A stretch of 64,000 nucleotides of DNA from Turritopsis dohrnii (lineage: Eukaryota; Cnidaria; Hydrozoa; Anthoathecata; Oceaniidae), in NCBI GenBank assembly GCA_027922465.2, contig BQMF02000219.1, positions 496,001 to 560,000 on the forward strand, given 5' to 3'. Positions 11,306 through 22,404 of this stretch are shown piece by piece. A program made the translations under genes and the position numbers. Each line of letters starts with the position of its first letter. The first letter of the stretch is position 1. A model generated the notes under the pieces. It saw only the letters and a program-made list of their open reading frames with translations. It was not told where the DNA came from and did not search any database.

Positions 11306-14300
11306 ATGGCGGCTAAGGAGTTGAAAGAATTGGTTGCCCGTAAAAACGAAATCGAAAGCGAAATATGTGCACTACAAGATGTTCTACAATCGGTAAGGTT
11401 TTCCTATAGTTGCAGTGCTCTGAAATGTATTTTAAAAGGCAGAAATGGAAAAAAATAAACAAGTTTCTGATGTTTAATTACAAGCTAATACCCGCGCTGT
11501 TTAAACCAAAAATCAAAGAAGAAACTTCATCACACAAAAAGTAAAAGATTTCGATAAAAGTGCTAGCTTTAAGAAATCTTATCTTGTTGTCTTTAAAGGT
11601 CTGTCTTTAAAATGTTGCAGTGTAAATAGAGCATCTAATTACCTGCGAAGATGTGTTTGCATGCTCAGAATATTATATATTATATATTTTCATACAAATA
11701 TTTATAAACATATTTATCAGTTGTAACTTATATCAATATATTAGCCTGGAGACCCAGCTACATTTTCTCAAAATCAAGGAACTGACGTGATAATAAAATA
11801 ATATATATTACAAATAATATTACAAATAAATAAATGAATTAAATACATATCTTAAAAATATCTTTCTTTTCTACTGGTATCCTAGTAAAATGTTTTTACA
11901 ACTGAGAGAACTAGCCATGTAACATGGTTTTAAGGGGTCAGTCACAAATCGATTTTAGGTTCAAATAACGTCATATGACATTACGAATGGTACCCCACCC
12001 ACCCACCACTCATAACGTCATATGTTGGAAATGGCCAAAAATCGATGTAATTGAGTATTTCTGTAAAAACGCTAGTTTAGTTAAAAGAACATCATACATT
12101 TACCATCTCCCAACAACAACATACATATATTCAGAACTAGCCGACCATAAAACTAGAAAATAACCCGAATTACCACAATAAGGAAATCTTGCAAGAACAA
12201 GAACCACGGCAGCGAAGAGTGTTCTCGTAAAAAAATAGCACTTTCAAAATTGATGTTTCTGTTATGAATTTTTTAACATCACTTGAATTAACCCACCCAC
12301 CCACTAACGTCATATGACGTTATCTAAACCTAAAATCAATTTGTGACTGACCCCTAAAATTTCAGGAACTGCACATAGATCTATAATGGAGACCTCCAAA
12401 TTTTAGGAAAAGGGCAACCTGAGCTTATTTATGGGGCCGTAGTATTAGTGGTTATCAGTCTCGTATTTCATGCGGGGTACAATTCCCCTTGGCAGTGATT
12501 CATCATGCTCGAGTGAATGTACCATAGCGCCGGGTCGACCCATGCCATGTGAGGAAAATTGGGTAATGATATATTGGTTGTTGCAGGAGGAAATCCAGAA
12601 GAGAACGGGCCCTTGATTGGGTTTGTGTCACTCATGAAAATGTCAAATACTTTGGAACCTCCGACCTAAGCCTTGGCCCCTCCTGGAAACTGAGTGAGGC
12701 TAGCCACGTAAAACACCAAAAAAATAAAATAAAATGAAATAAAATAAAAAAAAATAAAAAATTAGCAAAAGCTAGCAAGCGTGATGGATACCAAGGATAT
12801 CACAAAATAACTACAGGACGTTACCGGACAAACTAAAAACAGGCTGAAAAAGCAAATTTTCAGTGTAAATGAGCGATAGGTAGATAAATACATAGACAGA
12901 AGTTATTTATTTCCTTAAATTAGGAAATGTAATTGCTCAACAATAAAAAAAACAAAAAAACAATTAACACAAAATCAGATCAACTAAAAATAAAACCAAT
13001 TACTAAAACAATTACCCAAATAATAAATATATATAGATATATTTATTATATTAAAAACACATGTTAAAATTCCATTAAACATACAAAGCTTTTCGTAAGA
13101 ACAGGCTTGCATTATCAAGTTAGATAATGTAAGCTTGATAATGTAAGCCTGTTCTTACGAAAAGCTTTGTATGTTTAATGGAATTTTAACATGTGTTTTT
13201 AATATAATAATTATTCACTGGCTGTTATTTTCTATAATATAGATAATGATCAAACAAAAAAATCAATAGGAGTTATAAAATGTGGATTTCAATTTAGGCA
13301 AAGACAAATCCATGAATTTGGAGTCCTTGACTAAGTCCTTGACTCTGCATATGAATTAAGTCAGTAAACTATACTAAACCCAATTTAACAAACAAAGGCT
13401 CTACTAAGGCAAAGTCTGCAAAACACATTATACAAACAGCACAATTTTGCAGAGATGTGATCCGTCGTATGTACATAGATACAAGGTGATCCCAAACTAG
13501 AAGATTGATTGTATTGGTACTGTATGGAATTTGAACCAAAAGTTTGTGAATTTTGATATACTAAGATTAAAGAACAGGGAATTTGAAGATGCTCTGGTAT
13601 GTGTTCAAAAAATCAATTTTACTGCAAATTGTTATAAATTGTGAATGCATCCAGTAAAAGTATGACCTGGTTGTCCCTAGAATTCATTATACAACATTGA
13701 AGGTGGATCCTGAAGGTGTTAAAGGATCCATCTCCAATGTTAAAACACCAGCATACTGACCTTCATTGAGGATATCCATTATGGTTTGGATTATTATGTT
13801 AAAGAGAAGAACGAATGAATGCTTTTTTTCTGAAACCAAACTGTTGAGAGTAAATTGAGCCTACCCTTATAGTTTAAAACAGATGATGAGGAACACAAAT
13901 GAGCTCACCATTCATTGTATAATAATGATTTGGAAAGATAATAAAACATGGATTTCCTTAAAATTGTAGACCTTTCATAAAAAATTATGTATAATTGTAA
14001 GATGTGGTTTAGCTTTCTATATAGTATGTATATGTATATGTATGGATTTGAAATACGTTTTCTTTTTCACTTCTAGCACGGAACTAATATGAAGGATGAT
14101 TTAGTGGATGAAAATGGTTTTCCTAAACCTGACCTTGATATCATCACAATTAGAAAGACCCGAGTCAGAATCATATGTACGATTTATATAAGTAACATAT
14201 TATATACCCCATACTTAACATTTACATATTTCAACTTCTCATGCAATTTCTTAAAAGTTATGGAAATCTTAGCGATTTATTGACGTTCAGTTATCATAGG

Positions 14301-17300
14301 AATTATCTTGTTGTTTTTCTTCAGATTTGCAGAATGATCTGAAACAGTTGATGAAGAAAATTGAAGAAGGTTTGCATACTGTCCACGCAAAAGCAGCTCG
14401 TCAAAACAAGTCAGAGGAGAAAGAAAGCAGTCTGGATGAGAAATTCGCTGTTTTGGAACAAGGTTAGTTATGCCAGTTTCAAATGCCTTCGATCAGCACG
14501 CTTCCAAGCTTTCCAAATAACCTGTTACTTGTTAATAAATTCCTCAAAGATATGTTGGTTTGTAAAAGTTACTTTTTGTCAGAATTTGGTACCAACAATG
14601 ATACTTAATTTTTTGGCAATATATTGCACTATTATTTATAAGCATTTAGGTCTAAACTACAAATGAAACTAAAGGCACTACAATGTAGCCGATCTATTAC
14701 ACTTGCAATGAAATCACTATTGAGCACAAAGAATTAATATCGTGGTCGCATACTCACAATTAATATCGTGGTCGTACACTCACAATTAATATCGTGGTCG
14801 TACACATGGTGACCACATCCTGGAAAATCCTGGAAAGTCCTGGAATTTATTTTTTGTCCTGGAAAGTCCTGGAATTTTAATTTGTTTCTTATTTGTCCTG
14901 GAAAAATAAGAAAAATGTCCTGGAAAGTTCTGGAAAGTCCTGGAAAATGGAATGAAAAAAATTGTGGTCACCATGGTACACTCACAATAAAAGTTTAATT
15001 GCCTACTTAATCAATTTTACTATTCTTTCTGGTCTGTAGTTTTGGCATATTTATTCTTGTATTTCAGATCTGAAACCATTTCTGAAGGTTGATGCAGTCA
15101 CTAAAGGATCACCAGCAGAAAAAGCGGTTTGTAATTTCTGAAACCCAACTGTCAACATGTTTGAGCATTTTAGACTTTTGTCAAAGTCAAAGTTTCACTG
15201 TGCGTTTTGTTCGAGTCCCCCTGGTCGAACTCAAATTCTACCGAATGCGTCGCTGGTGGTATTCCCTGTTTCCCTGTGTGGTCTTCGGATGTTTCGGGGT
15301 CAATAGGGCTGGATGAGGGTTAGATTGGTAATTACTGCCTAATGGAGAGATTGTCAGCTGGTGTGAGAAAGTAACCCCCTCGAAGTGTCCATCGGCTAGT
15401 CAGAATAGAAAGTCGGCTTGGGAGGGGTGTACAATCATACAAAAACAATAAACCAAAAGAATTGAAAAGTGCACACAGCGTCTTTTCGACATTGCATAAC
15501 TTTTTTATGATTCGAATGTTTATTGTTCTTAGAGAAGTAATTTGATTAGTTTAAAGTGAGAAATTTTCACGAATTTCGCGAATGGATCCCCTAAATTTGC
15601 GAAATTAAATTCCCACGAAAAAAAATCGATTTTGCGTTGATTCGCGAAAATTTTCAAAAATCTTAAAAAGTAAAAAACAATTTAAAAATTGCATTTACAG
15701 TATTTTCGCGCCTAATATTTGCATGCAAGTTAATCGATCAAATTTATTGTTATCCTTTTTACAAGTTTCCGAAAAATCATTTTTGACTTAAATAAGAATT
15801 TTGTCCTCAAAGCGCAAAAATAAATTACTACGAAAAAAATATTTTTCAATTCGCGAAAATTATTTCCCAATTAATAAATACGCCAGGTTTCAACGTTTCG
15901 AACCCCTCCGGTTCATTTTCAAGAATGATGTTTACAGTTAAACAGAAGACATTACATTGCATAAAAATTGACGTCATAAAAATAAATGATTAACAATAGC
16001 ACAAAGTATGCAAAATGAACGAGAAGTAAAATTCAAAGAACTATAAATTTTCTTGTTTTAGTTTGTAATTGTTAATGTTTTTGTGAAATGCCTGTACATT
16101 TCTTTTCCGTACTGGTGGAGTTCTATGTTCATCCCAGCCGGTTGGAGAGTTTGTAAACGGCAAATCCACCGATCCTCAAGCCGTTCTCGGGAAAATTATT
16201 TCCCGCAAAAAAGCTATTTTTGGTTAATTCGCGAAAATTTCTTCCTGCGAAAATTTCTGACATTAAAGTATTAAAAAACTGCGCGCTCTTACATCTCACA
16301 AAGCAAACATGAATGACTGAAAAATGTCGTCAAGATCTTTCAAAACCCTCAACTGAAGAAGAATTTCACTCGTAATTCCGACTTCAGAATTTTGCCGTCC
16401 AGAAAGAACTCTTACAAATTAATCGTTAAAAGCACTCATCGTCAATGCTATCACATGTACTCAAGCAACAACCATCTAGGAATATAATTCTTGTAAAAAA
16501 TTTACGATGTAAGGTTTACATAAGTTATTATCTTTTGTAGGGATTACAAGTCAACGATTTGATTACACATTTCGGTACGATAACAGTATCCAACTATACT
16601 GACTTACAACTCATTGGTTCAGTTGTTCAACACAGTAAAGGGGTATGAGTTGATGTTTGTTGATATAGTTCTTCATATAGAATTGATTCGATAAATTACT
16701 GTTCTTCTGTTTTTAGCAAGAACTCAGTATTGGCATTAAACGAGATGAAGAAAGGAAAAAAGTTAAGTTGATTCCGAATGAGTGGGCAGGCCGCGGATTA
16801 CTTGGGTGCGTTTCATATTGGGTACTGTCTTCAACTTTGATGTGATCATGACCTACTATCTAAGGGTGTCCACAAAGGAAGAAAGATTGCCATGTCAAGA
16901 ATGAATCGGTCATTGCAGTTTCGTTTTCTTATTCAGTTCATACGGGTTTATCTTTCACATTTCATTGCTTTTCCTCATAAATTTTGTTGTCATTTTGACC
17001 AAACCAAAATACTTTCATTTATGGTTTGTAAAGAGTTTGGTTGTATGTTCAGGATGATATGTTGGATTTCGAAGACTGTTTGATTTGCCACACCTTATGT
17101 TGGATTTCGAAGATTGTTTGATTTTCCACACCTTGTGTTTACTGAAATGTAAATCCTGGTTAAACGTTCATCCTGGTTAAACGTTCAGAGTAAATAACTA
17201 AGAATAATACTCAAGATGAAAACTGGAAGCTAAAATTCGTACGAAAACTTTCTGCTGTGAAAAACGACTTTTCTCTTTAGGTGTAATGTGATTCCAGTAA

Positions 17301-17323
17301 AGAGAGAAGATAAAATTCCCTAA
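11306..17323 (+). CDS. PSMD9: 26S proteasome assembly chaperone PSMD9/p27
   Basis: Seven exons give 205 residues: 11306-11392, 14077-14176, 14325-14462, 15068-15126, 16541-16642, 16717-16805, 17281-17323. PSMD9 is a PDZ-domain chaperone that helps assemble the proteasome base ATPases and is absent from the mature particle. Seen: an N-terminal helix (ELVARKNEIESEI); the conserved PLVD-type motif (DDLVDENGFPKPDLDI); the LQNDLKQLMKKIEEGLH helix; a PDZ domain from about residue 112 with SPAEKAGLQVNDLI and FGTITVSN; and the family C-terminal signature WAGRGLLGCNVIP. The human protein has 223 residues. The start at 11306 fits homologues; an in-frame ATG at 11255 would add 17 residues. The 2.7-kb first intron is packed with MITEs and a SINE. 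Later introns and the 3' flank hold short tandem duplications. Confidence 0.92.
11934..12354. mobile_element. Harbinger-type MITE, 421 bp, TSD TAA
   Basis: The 28-bp terminal inverted repeats begin GGGGTCAGTCACAAAT and differ at one position. TAA flanks both sides (11931-11933 and 12355-12357). The repeat extends inward as a second motif, ATAACGTCATATGAC, on both sides. It lies in PSMD9 intron 1 and is non-coding. Confidence 0.85.
12433..12770 (+). mobile_element. tRNA-derived SINE
   Basis: The head (about 12433-12490) resembles a tRNA-Asp/Glu-type gene with an A box (TAGTATTAGTGG) and a B box (GGTACAATTCC). A tRNA-unrelated body follows, and then an A-rich AAAATAAAAT tail from about 12716 to 12765. 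It is a retroposed pol III element rather than a functional tRNA, because the acceptor stem is not closed. Confidence 0.65.
13044..13209. mobile_element. Foldback element, 76-bp arms around a 14-nt loop
   Basis: Positions 13044-13119 and 13134-13209 are inverted copies differing at one base. The loop is 14 nt, leaving almost no internal sequence. The ends are TATTATATTAAAAACACATG and its complement. It is in PSMD9 intron 1. The near identity of the arms means recent origin or gene conversion. A transcript through it would fold into a long dsRNA hairpin. Confidence 0.85.
14730..14805. repeat. 28-bp tandem repeat, about 2.5 units
   Basis: AATTAATATCGTGGTCGTAC followed by ACTCAC repeats two to three times directly before the hAT-like element at 14805. 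The same ACTCACAA text resumes after that element, so the element inserted into the array. Confidence 0.7.
14805..14975. mobile_element. hAT-like MITE, about 170 bp
   Basis: The terminal repeats are CATGGTGACCAC and GTGGTCACCATG. The interior is many copies of TCCTGGAAAGTCCTGGAA, the subterminal motif of a hAT family. GTACAC occurs on both sides and may be part of the target duplication. It is in PSMD9 intron 3. Confidence 0.65.
15190..15450 (+). mobile_element. SINE-like fragment with a B-box
   Basis: TTGTTCGAGTCCCC near 15210 matches a pol III B box. The body downstream is comparatively GC-rich against the AT-rich intron and ends in an AATCATACAAAAACAATAAA tail. No clear A box is seen. It probably derives from a tRNA-type SINE with a lost 5' end. 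Confidence 0.45.
15549..16268. mobile_element. Mariner/pogo-type non-autonomous element, 720 bp, TA target
   Basis: The imperfect terminal repeats (GTTTAAAGTGAGAAATTTTC; complement of right end CTTTAATGTCAGAAATTTTC) are flanked by TA on both sides. Many internal TTCGCGAAAATT motifs occur in both orientations. The ends resemble those of the pogo element at 39405. It is in PSMD9 intron 4 and is non-coding. Confidence 0.65.
17061..17136. repeat. 38-bp tandem duplication in the last PSMD9 intron
   Basis: Two copies starting GTTGGATTTCGAAGA lie head to tail with a few mismatches. A 17-bp duplication (TCCTGGTTAAACGTTCA) at about 17154-17187 and a 34-bp duplication at about 17517-17584 follow nearby. 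Confidence 0.8.
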
Positions 17324-17801
17324 CTGTAAAGAATTACTGTAGTGGAAAGGCATCTCATGTTCCAAGGATTAAGCTTTTCTGAAAGGCATTCGTATGTCGT
17401 GATATGAAGTATATTGTGTGAAGGTCTCATTCATTGTACTTTTTTACAAAATTGTTACTTTATTTATTTAACCATTTTTGATGACTCAAAATATGAGAAA
17501 GGAATAATATTTCGAAAAATGTTTATATACGTATTCCTGTAGACATGATAAAATGTTTATATACGTATACCTGTAGACATGAGAAAATCAGATTTGAAAT
17601 AGTCAATTGTCTTACGTGAACCTGTTATGTGTACTTGGTCACCGTGTGACCTTTTCTGCTAAAGAATGGTGCTTTCAGAAATTTTTGTTGCAAAGTATAT
17701 TTTTTGCAAATCATGACATGAATGGTAGTTTTTTTCTTCCCTCGATTTTGTTGATCAAGAACTTCATACATACAGGCGTCTTTATAACTTCAATAGTGAG
17801 T
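17324..17801. terminator. Shared 3' region of convergent PSMD9 and WDR53
   Basis: 478 bp between two stop codons facing each other. On the minus strand AAATAAATAAAG (about 17458-17469) provides a poly-A signal for WDR53. No equally clear AATAAA was found for PSMD9. The 34-bp tandem duplication near 17517 lies here. Confidence 0.5.
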
Positions 17802-19141
17802 TCAGATAAATTCAATCTCAAAATGTTTTACATTATTTGTTTGGTCTGCAACAAACACATGTGTTTTGTTATAGATTATAGCAGACTCGATGAAATTTAT
17901 TTTCGAATTCATGTCATAAGATTGGTTTAAGTAAGTCTTTTTCTCTTCATCATTGCATAAATGATTTGCAGCATTACTTTTGCTAGTCCCTTGAAACTGC
18001 CATACATTTAACACTCCGTCGTTACCGCCAGACAACAGTATATCGGATAGTTGCGTTTCGTCGGTCGCTTTGGCAAAGTGGACTTGTGAAATTCCAAGTG
18101 TAGAATGCTGGTTTATTAATAAGCTTGGAGCGAGTTTATATTTTCCTTTGCAAATATTGAATATTTGGAGCGATCCATTTCCTGAAAAAAAATTCATAGA
18201 AATTCATCAGTAAAACTACTAAGGACTGGGAAGAAAAACTTCTGCTGTTGTTGTTGTTGGTGTTGTTGGTGACACATGGTAAAATAAACATTTTTATCCA
18301 CACTCAAAATATTGTACAGTATGCAGAAATCAGTATTTTATCGAAATCAGCATTATTTGTATCCTGTCAAAACCTTTACATCCTCTGTATTACCTAACAG
18401 ACGGTCACAAACTTTGTTTTTTTTATCTGGAGTAATAGAATACAAACCTAATCCACTTGCAAGGAGCGTGTCACTTTTGTTTACATCGAGTGAATGTACT
18501 AGAGGTGGGTTAAACATATAAACAGAGTCATCACCCAATGCTTTCAAAATAGTTTGTGTATTAATAGTCTGCAATGTCTTAACACGTTTGAAGTTCCAAT
18601 GAATAATTTGAGAATCTAAACCACCGGTTATTATCTCATCAGATGAATCTGTTCGAAGAAAAGAAAATGTCGAACATATGTTATTATGTTTTCGACGAAG
18701 AGTTCTGTACAGTTTACTGGCTTTTAAATCGTAGATTTTGCACTCGCCAGAGTCGTCGCATGAAATCAAATATTCGTTGTCTTCACTGCATTTGATTAGA
18801 TTAATTTCATCTGTATTTTCAGAGAAACAATGAGTAGATTTATTTAAAGGAAGTCTGTGGTCAAGCAGATGAATATCCTTGCCACTAGCTATATAAATAA
18901 TTTGATCAACGTCCCAACCACAAGCAGTTGCTGTCTGAACTTCTTGCTGGTGAAATAACGTTACTTCATCCACTTTCTCTGAGTCCAGGTAGGATATGTA
19001 ACAACCATTTTCTCCACCTACAAGTATTTTTCTCGGCGATAAAGCTTTAATGCATAAGGAGCTGCAATCGTTTGTAAAATATGAAGAGTTCACGAGTGAT
19101 CCTTTTGGAAGAATTCTACACGATTTATCAGTTTCTGCCAT
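17802..19141 (-). CDS. WDR53: WD-repeat protein WDR53
   Basis: Two exons (19141-18448 and 18181-17802) join in phase to 357 residues; human WDR53 has 358. It is a beta-propeller scaffold, reported as a possible substrate adaptor of CUL4-DDB1 ligases. Seen: weakly conserved WD repeats; the family-typical segment EINLIKCSEDNEYLISCDDS followed by a GECKIYDL blade strand and HNNICSTFSF; a late repeat LLSGGNDGVLNVW; and the characteristic C-terminus VFVADQTNNVKHFEIEF. The open frame runs past the chosen donor, but splicing at 18448/18181 restores a propeller strand (ASGLG to NGSLQIF), so that donor is preferred. A TTG-rich tract occupies the intron. The gene is convergent with PSMD9. Confidence 0.9.
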
Positions 19142-20269
19142 TACTATTAAAAGCTTCGTGTATCTGTATCACAAATCTCGAAATAACTCGTGGTTCGTTC
19201 GTATCTATTCGTGTTGCTGTAACATTGCTAGTTGATGAAGCCAAACAAAATGATCGTTTGGGTGCTGGCTAATTCCTCTACAACTCGGCTGATTTCCGGT
19301 TACCGCTCGTTTCATATAAGTTTCAAGTATGCGCAGAGAATGCGCGTGCGAAACACATCATGTGCAACACAACCAACCGGGCATACAATATCACTGGGGG
19401 ATACAATATCGTCATTAGAAGAATTTGAATAATCTTTTTTATTAATCTAATTTTTGAAATATATTTAATGTATTTAAACGTATAAGCAGAAACTCCTTAA
19501 ACAGCGGAGAAATTTATAGCTTTACACATACTGCTTGAGTTCTTTCAGAAAATATATGAATGGGACATTTACATATGTTGTTTTCAATTTATCTGTTTGA
19601 ATCTTGGTCATTATTATCGTCTTTAGGATAATTGCATGCCATGAACATTTTTTTGACAAAAAATGAAAGATACTATATTATATTTTTCTTGTTGCTTCAA
19701 TTTCCTTGCGCTTCTTTATGATTGTTTATAGGATTGAAATTCATGTTATTGACTAGATTCTCCGTGTGATAATTTTTATTCAAAATACTTTTTCAACTAA
19801 TGAGTGTCAGGAAGTTTTGAATCTGCGCTCTTATAGGGAAGTTTCGTAAACCATTTTGTTTTACCCCTGGTAATAAATTGTGTGTAAAAATTTCAACATA
19901 TAGAAGGGTTTTCCTCTCTTGTAACAATGATTTACACTCGTTGCATTAATTTTCCAAGAAAACTATCAAAAATATCAGATATTCTTTCCGTCTATACCTG
20001 CATCATACACATTCATTGCAATTTACATATAGTTTTGAAAGGAACTTTTTCGCGAATTGTAAAGCGTAGGATAAACTAAGCGTATGATTAGTTGTTTTAT
20101 TACAGTACTTCCTTTCGCACTGCTGCCGTAGGTAAAAAGTCAAAAGAACAATAACTATTACTCCCAGAGTCAGCGCGCGAACAAAGGTTTCTCTTTTCTT
20201 CTTCATGCATGATGCAATAATGTAACGACGAAAACTATACCGAATACTTTTTGTGCGAATCAGCCGAAA
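19142..20269. other. Upstream region of WDR53 and of the 20270 exon
   Basis: About 1.1 kb between divergent starts, so it probably carries WDR53's promoter. No exon with domain support was seen. On the minus strand, 20281-20003 is an open frame of 92 codons with one hydrophobic stretch, but it overlaps the plus-strand exon and has no recognisable family. Confidence 0.4.
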
Positions 20270-20373
20270 ATGTTTCACCAAGAAATCAGCCCAGTTGTAG
20301 AGGAATTAGCCAGCACCGATCGTTTGACTTTGATTGATTTTCTGGATGCATTAAATCTTGTAATTTTTGAAAA
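20270..20373 (+). CDS. Possible first coding exon of an unidentified gene
   Basis: An ATG opens 34 codons (MFHQEISPVVEELAST and onward, with an acidic/hydrophobic helix pattern) and runs straight into a good donor, AA|GTAAGC at 20374. I do not recognise the protein. The expected following exons were not found: the next 13 kb is filled with transposons, so the gene may be broken, may have a very long intron, or this may be a chance ORF. The coding look (donor, helix pattern, no stops) is the only support. Confidence 0.3.
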
Positions 20374-20534
20374 GTAAGCACATGTAGATCACTTCCATCA
20401 AGTTAATTACAAGCTCGTACAGTGTAAAAAACGATCTAAATCTATTATTGTATTAAATAAACCACACAACGGAACACACATACAACAGTAAGTACACAAT
20501 GTAAAATGGCGTTTTTTGTTTTCAATTGACTTGA

Positions 20535-20977
20535 TTAAGGCTGAAATACACGATCATTTTAAAATGACAAATGATAATTTTTTTAATCCTTAAAAAATGA
20601 TAAGAACATCTGTTTACACGATCATTTATAACTGCAACATATTTAGTTCTATGTGCTATATATGGTAAAGCAGTAGTTCTTTTCCACCATTTCAACTCCG
20701 ACGGACGAAGAATACATGGCAGCAATTGTTGTTGTTGCTCTTATCTCCAAACAAAGGGCAGAAACGAAGACATTGGGTGAAACCTTGGCTTCAAAAACGA
20801 AACTACTTAAGAATTTATATAACACACTTGTTGTGAGAAGGGAACTTCAAGCAGAAGATCATTTTTAATTCATAATAGAACATTCAAAGTTGTTAAAAAT
20901 GCCACTGGACAATGTTGCAGAAATATTAAGCTGAATAAGTCCATCCATTGAGAAAGAGTGCAAAGTAATGTGTGACC
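20535..20977 (+). pseudogene. Decayed Harbinger transposase, 5' part
   Basis: From ATG 20716 one frame reads an N-terminal Harbinger/HARBI1-like region (YNTLVVRRELQAEDHF, then HSKLLKMPLDNVAEIL and ISPSIEKE) interrupted by two in-frame stops. The frame continues after the LTR element at 25535 with a DPIPA motif. AT-rich TTTACACGATCA motifs occur at both outer sides (about 20620 and 25865), probably from the element's subterminal regions. It was inactive or became so; the Ty3/Gypsy element inserted into the codon run near 20977. Confidence 0.55.
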
Positions 20978-21070
20978 TGTAGTGTTCTCTTTACACAGTT
21001 TTATTATATATTTATGGGCGAACCCTTCCTAGAAGATACAAGAAACATGAATCAAAGATTGGATACTACA
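20978..21070 (-). repeat. LTR (3' LTR of the Ty3/Gypsy element)
   Basis: 93-bp direct repeat identical to 25437-25529, with TG...CA ends. It is preceded on the minus strand by the polypurine tract. Confidence 0.93.
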
Positions 21071-21103
21071 TCCTGTCCTTTTTTTTTTCAACAGTTCGAA
21101 TTT

Positions 21104-22372
21104 CTAACGTTCGAAGTCGTTTAACCAACGGGGGCATCGTCTTGTGCGAGTTGGTCTTTCTTCGGTCTGCTCGTCATCTGTTATATCGTATGGGATGGTA
21201 TCCGTTTCAGATGGGGATTGACTAGTGTCTAACTCACTGTTATCAGTAGGCGCATCATCGGTTGTTGCCTCACGTGATGGTTCATCTAGAGTATCTTCTG
21301 CGGGCTCGTCTTCAGGTGTAGCAGGTGGCGGCTGTTCTTCTGTGACTGATTGGTATGCCTCTGGGTCGGATGAGTTGTCGTCTGAAGCACTAGAATACGT
21401 GGTGCTCCAATCAGAGTCTGAGTCAGTTGATGGGCGTGCTGGCTGCCTCGACAATTGTGTCTGTTTACGGAACCCTGGTTGTTTTACTAGTTTCAGGTTG
21501 TTACCATGTCGAAATAACGTTTTCTTCCCTTTCTGGATTTCAATTCTGCTTCCTTTGGTAGATGTGACAGTCCAAGGGATTGGATCATAAAAGAAAGCGT
21601 TTTTCTTTTTGACATCGTGTTGCTTTAAGACACTGTCCCCTTTGTGGAATTCATGTTGTATTGGGTACTTCTTGGTGTGTTGTTGAAGCAGTCCAGATTT
21701 GAAATGCTGGTCCTTTAATTTAATCTCTCTGTCTTCGTAGGTTTTTGGTAACTGTGGTAGCTTTGTGTTGAACTGTCTGCCTTGGAAAAGTAATGCAGCT
21801 GGTGTTTCTCCAGTTGCAGGGTGAGGAGTAGCACGGTAGCTTTGGAGGTAACCATTGATGGCGTCTTCTGGTTCTTGTCCTTCGTGGTGTGCTATTCTCA
21901 ATGTTTTCCCCATATTTTTCATGAAACATTCAGCAGTGTTTGATTGTGGATGTCGAGGAATGATGCGGTGGTGGTGAAACCCTTCTTGTTTGGCAAACTT
22001 TTTAAACGCTTCTCCATTGAATGGTGGTCCGTTATCTGACTTTACCTTCTTTGGGTTGCCAAAGTCTGCAAAGATTTTTTTTAACTTCGGGATGGTGTTT
22101 TGTGCGCTGGTTGAGTTGACAATTTCTGCGGCGGGGAATCGTGAATATTCGTCCTTTGCTACCAAGACGTGTTGTGAGTTTGCGATGGGTCCATAGAAAT
22201 CAACAGCAATAGATTCCCATGGCCCATTGGGCATATCGGACATTCTGATTGGAACTCGTCTTGGTGATTTGGTACTAGCAAGGCATAAGTTGCATCTGGC
22301 TAGTGCTTGTTCTGCACGAGTGTCAATACCCGGAAACCATAAAGAGCTGCGCAATAACTGTTTTGTTCGCAC
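21104..22372 (-). CDS. Integrase part of the Ty3/Gypsy pol
   Basis: An open frame of 422 codons contains the rve integrase core: D in AVDFYGP, D in SDNGPPF and E in NTAECF, followed by a chromodomain-free C-terminus rich in Ser, Asp, Glu and Pro. A histidine/cysteine pattern (HENH in the preceding sequence, CNLC here) fits the N-terminal zinc-binding domain. The frame is offset from the gag-RT frame; the break is near 22405. In intact relatives these are one polyprotein, so this is either a single-base lesion or a frameshift-expressed product. The first part of the integrase lies between the two annotated frames. Confidence 0.85.
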   Translation of the reverse strand: MRTKQLLRSSLWFPGIDTRAEQALARCNLCLASTKSPRRVPIRMSDMPNGPWESIAVDFYGPIANSQHVLVAKDEYSRFPAAEIVNSTSAQNTIPKLKKIFADFGNPKKVKSDNGPPFNGEAFKKFAKQEGFHHHRIIPRHPQSNTAECFMKNMGKTLRIAHHEGQEPEDAINGYLQSYRATPHPATGETPAALLFQGRQFNTKLPQLPKTYEDREIKLKDQHFKSGLLQQHTKKYPIQHEFHKGDSVLKQHDVKKKNAFFYDPIPWTVTSTKGSRIEIQKGKKTLFRHGNNLKLVKQPGFRKQTQLSRQPARPSTDSDSDWSTTYSSASDDNSSDPEAYQSVTEEQPPPATPEDEPAEDTLDEPSREATTDDAPTDNSELDTSQSPSETDTIPYDITDDEQTEERPTRTRRCPRWLNDFER

Positions 22373-22404
22373 AAGGCCCTGGTGGTTTTCATGTGCAATG
22401 TTTA

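Noticed and set aside
12433..12505. Functional tRNA gene
   Set aside because: A and B boxes are present but the acceptor and anticodon stems do not close, and a long body with an A-rich tail follows, so it is a SINE.
20003..20281. 92-codon minus-strand ORF with one hydrophobic helix
   Set aside because: It looks like a type II membrane anchor, but no downstream domain or splice donor could be matched and it overlaps the plus-strand exon.
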